Shown one piece after another: positions 8,403 to 17,000 of a stretch of DNA of 36,210 bases. The translations under genes were made by a program, and so were the position numbers. The stretch comes from Planctomycetaceae bacterium (GTDB taxonomy: Bacteria > Planctomycetota > Planctomycetia > Planctomycetales > Planctomycetaceae). The stretch spans positions 1 through 36,210 of the forward strand of contig JAGQQG010000058.1 of NCBI GenBank assembly GCA_020426325.1, in the 5' to 3' direction. The notes under the pieces were generated by a model that was not told where the DNA came from, ran no database searches, and worked only from the letters and a program-made list of their open reading frames with translations. The first letter of the stretch is position 1; the number at the start of each line of letters is the position of its first letter.

Positions 8403-9149
8403 ATGTCATCCGCTCTCCTCAACACAACTTCCGCTACGGCTCATGCCGCGTCGCTGGAGGTGTATCTGTTGGGGATGGTAGAGTTGGACGCAGCGATCGC
8501 CTTGCAGGAGCGGCTGGTCTACGAAATCAGTGGTCGGGCCGACCGGCAGGGAGTTTTGTTGCTGTGCGAACATCCGCCCGTCATCAGCATGGGGCGTGAG
8601 GCAAGCCGATCGCAGATCCTCGCTGATCCGCATGATCTCGAAGCGTGCGAGATGGATGTCCGCTGGGTCGCACGTGGCGGCGGAGCATTTGTCCACGCAC
8701 CAGGTCAACTCGCCGTGTATCTGATCCTGCCTCTCGATCGGCTTGATTGCGGCTTGATGTCATTTCGAGAATCAGTCGAAGTCGCGATCGCAGAGACATG
8801 CCGCGATGTCATGATGACGGTCAAACGGACGAGTGACTCGCCCGGCGTGTGGTGCCGGGGGGGACAGCTCGCATCGTTCGGTGCAGCTGTCAAGAACTGG
8901 GTCAGCTATCACGGAGCGTTCCTGAATGTGTCCCCCGATCACAGCTTTCTCTCGATGGTTGAGTCCTCTCCGGTCGGAGAACGTATGACGTCGCTGGAGG
9001 CCCAGCTCAAACGTCCGATCCCGATGCACCGAATTCGCGAGTCGGTGATTCAAAACATTTCCAGGTCGTTCAGCTACGAACGATTTCACGTCTACACGGG
9101 TCATCCGCTGCTCAAGCGTACGACACGAAAGGTTTGCCAGCATGCTTGA
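8403..9149 (+). CDS. LipB-like octanoyltransferase homologue lacking both catalytic residues
   Basis: 248 residues of the biotin/lipoate A/B ligase fold. Family landmarks are present: 'CEHPPVISMG' (55-64), 'RGGGAFVHAPGQ' (91-102) and 'YHGAFLNVSPD' (169-179). LipB transfers octanoyl from acyl carrier protein to lipoyl domains using a Cys and a Lys (C169 and K135 in E. coli). Aligning by eye from 'PGVW' and 'LNV', the Lys position is Q155 ('RGGQLASFG') and the Cys position is S189 ('VESSPVGERMTSL'). The stop overlaps the lipA start by 8 nt, so the two are translationally coupled. It may be a pseudoenzyme, a carrier-binding protein, or a transferase using other residues such as C151. Confidence 0.8.
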   Translation: MSSALLNTTSATAHAASLEVYLLGMVELDAAIALQERLVYEISGRADRQGVLLLCEHPPVISMGREASRSQILADPHDLEACEMDVRWVARGGGAFVHAPGQLAVYLILPLDRLDCGLMSFRESVEVAIAETCRDVMMTVKRTSDSPGVWCRGGQLASFGAAVKNWVSYHGAFLNVSPDHSFLSMVESSPVGERMTSLEAQLKRPIPMHRIRESVIQNISRSFSYERFHVYTGHPLLKRTTRKVCQHA

Positions 9150-10119
9150 GTTGCCGATCATCGAAGTCGGAAGTGGGAACGGGGAATGCGGAAGTGCGGC
9201 AGAGGCCAACTCACAGCTCCATTCTCTCTCCTCCATTCCCAATCCTGCGGAGGAGGCACCGCGTCGCCGTCTCCCAAGGTGGCTCAAACGGCCACTGCCG
9301 TCAGCCGGCATGGCTTACACGAACAGTGTCATTGAAGACCTGAGACTGGAAACGGTTTGCGAGAGTGCCAAGTGCCCGAATCGCACCGAGTGCTGGTCGC
9401 AAAAGACAGCAACTTTCATGATTCTGGGCAACGTCTGCACACGCCCTTGCGGATTCTGCTCGGTTCCACGAGGGAAAACAGAGACCATCGAAGTCGATGA
9501 ACCGGAACGAGTCGCAGAGGCTGCAAAACGTCTCGGACTTAAACACGTGGTCATTACTTGTGTGACGCGAGACGACCTGCCGGATGGCGGAGCGGATCAC
9601 TTCTATCGCTGCGTTCTGGAAGTTCGCAAACAAACAGGTGCTGCGGTCGAAGTGCTGACGTCGGATTTCCTGGGAAACCGTGCGTCCATCTCCCGTGTCG
9701 TCGAGTCGCAGCCGGACGTGTTTAATCACAACACGGAGACCGTCCCACGTCTGTACGATCGAGTCCGTCGCAATGCGGACTATCAGCGGACGCTCGACCT
9801 GCTCAAACAGGTGAAGGACGAAGCCCCGAACATGGCAACAAAAAGTGGACTCATGCTCGGACTGGGCGAGACAGTGGACGAAGTCCTGGACGTCGCAGCC
9901 GACCTGCGCGGCGCGGGGGTCGATATGTTGACGATCGGTCAGTACCTGCAGCCCAGCCCGGACCGACTCCCGGTCGAACGCTACTGGACCCCCGAAGAGT
10001 TTGACGAGCTCGGCGAACAGTGCCGACGCCTCGGGTTTTCACTCGTCGCCAGCGGCCCCTTCGTACGATCCAGCTATCACGCAGGTGAGATGGCTGGTGT
10101 GCTTGGGAGGTCAGAGTGA
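9142..10119 (+). CDS. lipA: Lipoyl synthase
   Basis: 325 residues. This radical-SAM enzyme inserts two sulfurs into protein-bound octanoyl groups. The auxiliary-cluster cysteines C73-x4-C78-x5-C84 ('CESAKCPNRTEC') and the SAM-cluster motif C99-x3-C103-x2-C106 ('CTRPCGFC') are intact, as is the C-terminal 'RSSYHAGE' whose Ser ligates the auxiliary cluster. 'RRLPRWLKRPLP' marks the usual start of the conserved domain. Residues about 9-37 are extra relative to typical LipA and are encoded by a purine-rich then pyrimidine-rich repeat-like tract. It overlaps the LipB-like gene by 8 nt and the next gene by 1 nt, giving a tight operon. Confidence 0.95.
   Translation: MLELPIIEVGSGNGECGSAAEANSQLHSLSSIPNPAEEAPRRRLPRWLKRPLPSAGMAYTNSVIEDLRLETVCESAKCPNRTECWSQKTATFMILGNVCTRPCGFCSVPRGKTETIEVDEPERVAEAAKRLGLKHVVITCVTRDDLPDGGADHFYRCVLEVRKQTGAAVEVLTSDFLGNRASISRVVESQPDVFNHNTETVPRLYDRVRRNADYQRTLDLLKQVKDEAPNMATKSGLMLGLGETVDEVLDVAADLRGAGVDMLTIGQYLQPSPDRLPVERYWTPEEFDELGEQCRRLGFSLVASGPFVRSSYHAGEMAGVLGRSE
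9165..9253 (+). repeat. Repeat-like insertion in the lipA N-terminus
   Basis: A purine-rich half followed by a pyrimidine-rich half, with an imperfect inverted repeat (arms around GGAACGGGGAATG and CATTCCCAATCC). It encodes a low-conservation stretch ('GSGNGECGSAAEANSQL...') between LipA residues about 9 and 37 and keeps the frame open. Calling it an inserted element is inference. Confidence 0.4.
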
Positions 10120-10583
10120 TGCAGAAGTTTTCTGAACTGTCTCCCTCGGAAGAGCAGTGGATCAAGCATCAGTTGGAAGGTGCAAATGCATTCCTTGCGG
10201 CATTTGCCCCAGAATCACCGCCAACTCATTCTCTCCTGGACCGACTTGACTCAGCATTTGCGGCATGGATGGCTACTCAGGAAAGCGATGTTGATCTCGT
10301 CAACAAGGTCATTAACTGTGTTGGTACAGTGTTTGGTCAGGAACTCGTAAATGAGCTGGAATTGTGCTGGGTCATCGTCGAAGACGAACACGGAACCGAG
10401 CTTGCTGTGAAAGGAACGCCAGAGCAGGGTGACGCACTTGTGTTTCCGGCGAATTTCGTTGCAAAGAGGTGGGAAAGGAAGGAGACGACGTTTCTTTCCG
10501 ATTCACTCGACAAGATCAGGGATAATCTTGCCGCCGTTTCTCAGCCATCGGGATCGAAGAAGCAGTGGTGGAAGATTTGGTGA
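10119..10583 (+). CDS. DUF3806-like protein
   Basis: 154 residues, soluble. 'VDLVNKVINCVGTVFGQELV' followed by 'ELCWVIVEDEHGTELAV' and 'VFPANFVAKRWE' fits the DUF3806 pattern, a small alpha/beta domain of unknown function. The ATG overlaps the lipA stop (TGATG) and has GGGAGG 8 nt upstream, so it is preferred over a GTG at 10116. Its place inside the lipoate operon suggests a related role or merely co-transcription; nothing in the sequence shows which. Confidence 0.75.
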   Translation: MQKFSELSPSEEQWIKHQLEGANAFLAAFAPESPPTHSLLDRLDSAFAAWMATQESDVDLVNKVINCVGTVFGQELVNELELCWVIVEDEHGTELAVKGTPEQGDALVFPANFVAKRWERKETTFLSDSLDKIRDNLAAVSQPSGSKKQWWKIW

Positions 10584-10608
10584 TCGTGAACGGTCTCTAC
10601 TTGCAATC

Positions 10609-10854
10609 ATGATGACGCCCATCGTCCTACCAAACCTGGGCGCTCAGGAACATCAGATCCGTCTCGTCCAGTGGCTCGTTGACACGGGCGACCGCGTTCT
10701 CGAAGGGGATCGTGTTGCGGAGGTACTCGTCGGGGGAGTGTTGTTTCATGTGGCCGCTCCTGCCGAGGGAGTTGTTCAGCGAACGATCGAATCCGAGGGG
10801 ACACCACTGGATTCGCATGTCCAATTGGGATTCATCGAATCGGAATCGCGCTAA
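10609..10854 (+). CDS. Stand-alone lipoyl/biotinyl-like domain without the acceptor lysine
   Basis: 81 residues, about one lipoyl domain. 'IVLPNLG' at the start, 'VQWLVDTGDRVLEGDRVAEV' and 'HVAAPAEGVV' match the two beta-sheets of lipoyl carriers. In E2 and GcvH domains the hairpin turn reads like 'ETDKA', with Lys lipoylated. Here the same place reads 'VLVGGVLFHV', with G42-G43 replacing Asp-Lys, so classical lipoylation or biotinylation is impossible. It is 25 nt after the DUF3806 gene. ATG at 10609 is followed directly by another ATG at 10612; the ribosome-binding site is weak, so coupling to upstream translation is likely. Confidence 0.75.
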   Translation: MMTPIVLPNLGAQEHQIRLVQWLVDTGDRVLEGDRVAEVLVGGVLFHVAAPAEGVVQRTIESEGTPLDSHVQLGFIESESR

Positions 10855-11011
10855 ACCGCAGGCGGCGACGACACGTTGCAAAATTGCTTTGAGTTGGTCG
10901 AGTTTCGGATTCCTCTGGAACTTTTCCTGCGGGGGAGCTATCTAACGCGGGAGAGACCGGTCGCGGCTTGTGCCCGGCGGTTGAAACTCTTCTCTTGTCG
11001 GATCTGATGCG

Positions 11012-14000
11012 ATGTTTCAGCGGATCGTTACTCTTGCGCTCGCCGTTTCGTGTTCTCTGGGAGTGTTCATGTTGATGGCTGCTGATGCCCCGCTGCCCGA
11101 CCTGCGATCTTCTGCGAAAAAAGAGTATGACGCCGGCAACTGGCGAGATGCCTATGAAAAGTACCAGGAGTTGTGCCTGGACGAACGGAACGAGGGGCAG
11201 ACGCTCGCCTCTGACTATCAGCAGGCGGTGCAGTCCCTGAACAACCTTCAGCAGCAAGGGGAAATTGACGGGTTTCGCGAGAGTGTGCTGGGGGTTCACA
11301 GTAATGACTGGCGGCTGCTCGTCGCTGCGGCTCAGAGTTACCAGAACGGTCCGAATTACGGGTTCATTGTCGGCGGTGAGTTCGTGCGAGGCAGCCAGCG
11401 AGGTGGCGGTCGCTACGTGATGTCACTGGAGCGGGATCGAGTGCGTGCTCTGCAACTCATGGATCAGGCGCGGGTGTTGATTCACAAATCGAACGCCTCG
11501 GCTGCTGACAGGAGTTTCTTCTTCCGCCAGTTGGCCAACACGGTCTATTGGCAGCGATCGGGTAACGATGCGTGGCGGCTGCAAGATTTAACTGATCTCA
11601 ACGATCTGCCTGATTATGAAGAGGGAAACCGGTTTCGTGGTTTTGGAGGTCCTGGTGGGAAGGGAGCACCGGTCGATGCAGACGGAAACCCGGTCCTGCA
11701 TGCGATCCCGGAGAGCTGGGACTCCGCGACGAGCGACGGTCAGCGGTGGCGATGGTGTTTTGAACAGGTGGTGAAGTATCAGCCTTCGCAGCGAAGCACG
11801 GTCGACTTCGAGTTTGCAGGCTTCCTGCGCAGCCAGTTTGGCGTCCAGACAATGCAGCAGTGGGGCATCGTGCTGCCACGATATGGAGACGATGGTGCAC
11901 GGGGTCGAGCCGACGATGAGGACGAATCCGGGCCATACGCTGTCCACACCCTGAGCGACGACGAGACAATCGCCCGGTTGGCGACAGGTGTCAAACGCTT
12001 CACCCTGCCGGACGAGTTCAACTTCATCCGGATCTATCAACAGCTCACCCAGGACGAGAGCGGATTCGCAGACCCGTCCCTCCAGCAGTTGGCTCAGATC
12101 TACGAGGACCGTCAGCAGTATCCCAAGGCGGCCCAGCAGTGGCAGGAGAGCATTCGACGTTTTCGAGATCGGAACAGGCACAAGCGACAGCGGCTTGAGC
12201 AGATTGTCGGCAACTGGGGACGTTTCGAGGGGATTGAGGTTCAGCCGGCCCGGACGGGAGCGGCTATCGACTTCCGATTTCGGAACGGGAATCAGGTTTC
12301 GTTCACCGCACGCCACATCAAGGTCGCTGAGTTGATCGACGACGTGAAGACGTACCTCAAGAGCAACCCGCAGCAGGTCGACTGGCAACAGACGCAGATC
12401 GACAATCTCGGCTACCGGCTCGTGCAACAGAACGAGAGGAAGTACGTGGGTGAACAGGTCGCCCAATGGGACGTCGAATTGGAGCCGCGACCGGAGCACT
12501 TCGACCGTCGCGTAACGATCACAACTCCACTGCAACAGGCAGGGGCCTATCTCGTCACCGGCAAGATGGCGGACGGGAACACCAGTCGTGTGATCATCTG
12601 GGTCGCTGACACAGCCATCGCCAAGAAACCGCTCGATGGCAAGGCCATGTATTACGTCGCTGATGCCGTAACCGGTCAGCCAATCGCGGGGGCCAATGTC
12701 GAATTCTTCGGCTGGCGACAGGAAAGCGTGCCGGGAGGCAAGGGACGGAATCAGTACCGCGTCATCACGTCCAACTTTGCTGAGAAGACGAATGACGACG
12801 GACAGGTCATCACCGACCCGAAACTGATGGAGCAGAACCTGCAGTGGATCGCCATTGCCCGTACGCCTGAAGGACGCTTCGCTCATCTCGGTTTCAGCGG
12901 CATCTGGTACGGGCATCACCATCGCGAGGAGTATGACCAGACTAAAGGGATCGTCATCACAGACCGTCCTGTTTATCGGCCGGAGCAGACCGTGCAGTTC
13001 AAGCTCTGGATCCGTGAGGCGAAGTACGACCAGACGGAGGAGTCCCGCTTCGCTCATCAGAAGTTCAAGGTCATCATCAACGATCCGGAGGGAACCGAGG
13101 TCTATTCTGAGACCCTGACGACCGACGAGTACGGCGGCATGGTCGGCCATCTTGAGTTGCCTGAAGATGCGAAACTTGGGACCTATCAGATCGCCCTCGA
13201 CAATCCGCACGGCATCTGGGCGAACGGCAACTTTCGCGTTGAGGAATACAAGAAGCCCGAGTTTGAAGTCACCATCGACGCTCCGGACAAGCCGGTTGCA
13301 CTCGGTGACACGATCAAGGCAACCATCACGGCGAAGTACTACTTTGGGGCTCCGGTCACCAACGCGACGGTCCGCTACAAGGTCGAGCGCTCGGTCCACG
13401 AGGCCCGCTGGTATCCGTATCGTCCTTGGGACTGGCTGTATGGCGAAGGTTACTGGTGGTTCACGCCCGACTCGACCTGGTATCCGGGGTTTAAACGCTG
13501 GGGCTGCTTCGCGCCCATTCCCTCGTGGTGGAACTGGAATCCCGATCCGCCCGAACTCGTTCTCGATAGGGAGGTCGAGATTGGTGAAGATGGCACCGTC
13601 GAGGTCGAGATTGACACTTCGCTCGCCAAGGCCCTGCACGGCGATGAGGATCACAGTTACAAGATCACCGCAGAGGTCGTGGATGCTTCACGCAGGACCA
13701 TCGTGGGACAGGGGAATGTGCTCGTCGCCCGAGAGCCGTTCAAGGTGTTCGTCTGGACACATCGCGGCCATTACCGCGTAGGAGACACGATTCACGCCAA
13801 CTTCCAGGCACGCACGCTCGACGGCAAGGGGGTTGAGGGAAGCGGCACGCTCAAACTGCTCCGTATCACCTACGACGACAAGGGCGAGCCGGTCGAGAAC
13901 GTGGCACAGGAATGGGAACTCGACACCGACGCAGACGGCACAGCCGAGATCGACATCAAGGCGACTGATGCTGGACAGTATCGCTTGTCGTACGCACTCC

Positions 14001-17000
14001 AAGCCCACGGGTTACAACCCGTGGGTGAAGGTGATGAAGAAAACGCTTCGACCACCATTGAAGGCGGCCAGCTGTTCGTCATTCGAGGCGAAGGCTTCGA
14101 CGGATCGGAGTTCAAGTTCAACGACCTGGAACTGATCGTCGACAAGCCGGAGTACGCGCCGGACGACACGGTCAATCTGCTGATCAATACCAATCGCATC
14201 GGTTCGACGGTGTTGCTCTTCGTCCGACCGACGAACGGCGTGTATGTCGAGGAGCCGCGCGTCCTGAGGATGGATGGCAAGAGTACGGTCGTCGACATCG
14301 GCGTCGTGCAGGGCGACATGCCCAACTTCTTCGTCGAAGGGCTGACCATCGCAGACGGCAAGGTGTATTCGGTGGTGAAAGAGATTGTCGTTCCACCCGA
14401 ACAACGTGTGCTCAACGTGTCAGTCGAACCGGACCACGAAGACTACCAGCCGGGACAGGAGGCCAATGTCACGTTGAAACTGACCGACCTTGAGGGGCAA
14501 CCGTTCGTTGGCTCAATGGCCATGAGCGTCTACGACCGGGCGGTCGAGTACATCTCCGGCGGCAGCAACGTTCCGGAAATTCGTGAGTTCTTCTGGAAAT
14601 GGCGACGCAACCATAATCCCAACACGGAACACAGCCTCGCTCGCTGGTCCGACAACCTGCTCAAGCAGGGCGAAACGCCAATGGGCAACCTCGGCGTGTT
14701 TGGTGAACAAGTCGCTGACAATGAGTTCAAAGACCGAGGAGGAGTCGCTCAGAAATCGGGGATGAGAGCGCTCGGGCGAGGCATGGAGATGCGCTCCCTC
14801 GAAGCCATGCCCGCCATGGCAGCACCAATGTCCGAGATGGCGGCCGATGGGATCGTCGCCAACACGGCTCAAGGAGGAGAAGCGGGGGCCATGGTCGAGT
14901 CGACGGTCCGGACACAGTTCGCGGACACGGCTTTCTGGAAGGGGGACATCACGACGGACAGCGACGGTCTAGCAAAGGTCTCGCTGACGATGCCGGAGAA
15001 CCTCACCGGCTGGAAGATCCGCACCTGGGCGATGGGGCACGGCACCCGCGTTGGCGAGGGGGAGACCGTTGTCACGACGTCCAAGAATCTGCTCGTTCGG
15101 CTGCAGGCTCCACGCTTCTTCACAGAAACTGACGAAGTCGTGCTGAGTGCGATTGTGCATAACTATTTGGAAACCGAGAAGCAGGCCCAAGTGGAGTTGA
15201 TTCTCGAAGGCGGCACGCTCGAACCAATGGCGAGCGGGGGACGTCAGTCCTCTGATGGGGCCACACACGACAGGGGGTTAACACCCTCCGCTCGCCATGT
15301 GACGATCCCCGCTGGCGGGGAGGTGCGGGTCGACTGGCGAGTCAAAGCGGTTGCTGAGGGAGACGCGGTCGTTACCGTCAAAGCCCTCACCGACGAAGAG
15401 TCTGACGCGATGCAGCAGACGTTCCCCGTCTACGTGCATGGGATCCTCAAGACCGAGTCGTTCAGCGGCGTCATTCGACCGAAAGACAACACCGGCGTGA
15501 TCGACGTCACCGTCCCCGCTGACCGTCGCCCCGAACAAACGCGGCTTGAAGTGCGCTACTCGCCCACTCTAGCCGGTGCGATGGTTGATGCCCTGCCGTA
15601 TCTGGTCGAGTACCCCTACGGCTGCACCGAGCAGACGCTTAACCGGTTTCTGCCGACCGTCATCACTCAGCGGATTCTTCAGCGAATGGGACTCGATCTG
15701 GCAGCGATCCAGGAGAAGCGGACCAACCTCAACGCTCAGGAGATCGGCGATGCGGGTGAGCGGGCTGCCCAGTGGAAGCAGTACGACCGCAACCCGGTCT
15801 TCGACGAAGCTGAGGTCGAGCGAATGGTCAAACAGGGAGTGAAGGACCTGACCGCGATGCAACTCAGTGACGGCGGCTGGGGCTGGTTCTCCGGTTTTGG
15901 CGAGCAGAGTTATCCCCACACGACAGCGGTCGTCGTGCATGGCCTGCAGATTGCCACGCAGAACGATGTGGCCCTCGTGCCGGGTGTGCTCGATCGGGGG
16001 ATCGAGTGGCTCAAACAGTATCAGGACCAGCAGGTCTCGCTGCTGCAGGAGGGGGAACGCCGCGCGAAGCTGGAGGGTGAACGTCTTCGTAAGCACAAGA
16101 AGCCATATCGCATGCAGGCATCCAATATCGATGCACTCGTGTTCATGGCGCTGGTGGATGCAGATCAGACGAACGATGAAATGCAACGCTTTCTGTTCCG
16201 TGATCGTCTGGAACTGTCACTGTACGCTCAGGCCCTCTTCGGTCTGGCCCTGCACGAGATTGATGCGATCGACCAGCGGGACACGATCATCCGCAACATC
16301 GACCAGTTTCTGAAGGTCGACGATGAAAACCAGACGGCCTATCTCGACCTGCCCAACCAGGGTTACTGGTGGAACTGGTTCGGCGACACGATCGAAGGAA
16401 ATGCGTTTTACCTCAAGCTGCTGACACGAGTGAACCCGCAGGATGAGAAGGCAGCCGGGCTCGTGAAGTACCTGCTCAACAACCGCAAGCACGCGACCTA
16501 CTGGAACAGCACTCGCGACACGGCCTACTGCATCGAAGCGATGGCCGAATACCTCACCGCCAGCGGCGAGGACAAACCGGACATGACCATTGAAGTCATC
16601 GTCGATGGCAAGGTACGAAAAGAGGTACAGGTCACGAGCGACAACCTGTTCACGTTCGAGAACTCACTGGTTCTCGAAGGAGAAGCAGTCGAAAGCGGCC
16701 CGCATCAGATCGAACTCAGAAAACGAGGCACCGGCCCGCTGTATTACAACGCCTACCTCACAAACTTCACGACCGAGGACTTCATCACGTCAGCCGGGCT
16801 CGAGATCAAAGTGGAACGGGAGTTCTACAAACTCGTGCAGCGTGAAGACGCAACCGATGTCGTGCAGGGGAGTCAGGGACAGGTCATCGACCAGCAGGCC
16901 CTGAAGTATGACCGGGTCCCGCTGGCGAATCTCTCCGAAGTGACGAGCGGCGATCTGATCGAGATCGAACTCACGATCGAATCGAAGAACGATTACGAAT

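Noticed and set aside
11588-13654. 688-codon minus-strand frame inside the macroglobulin gene
   Set aside because: A shadow frame from codon bias; the plus strand carries continuous macroglobulin domains here.
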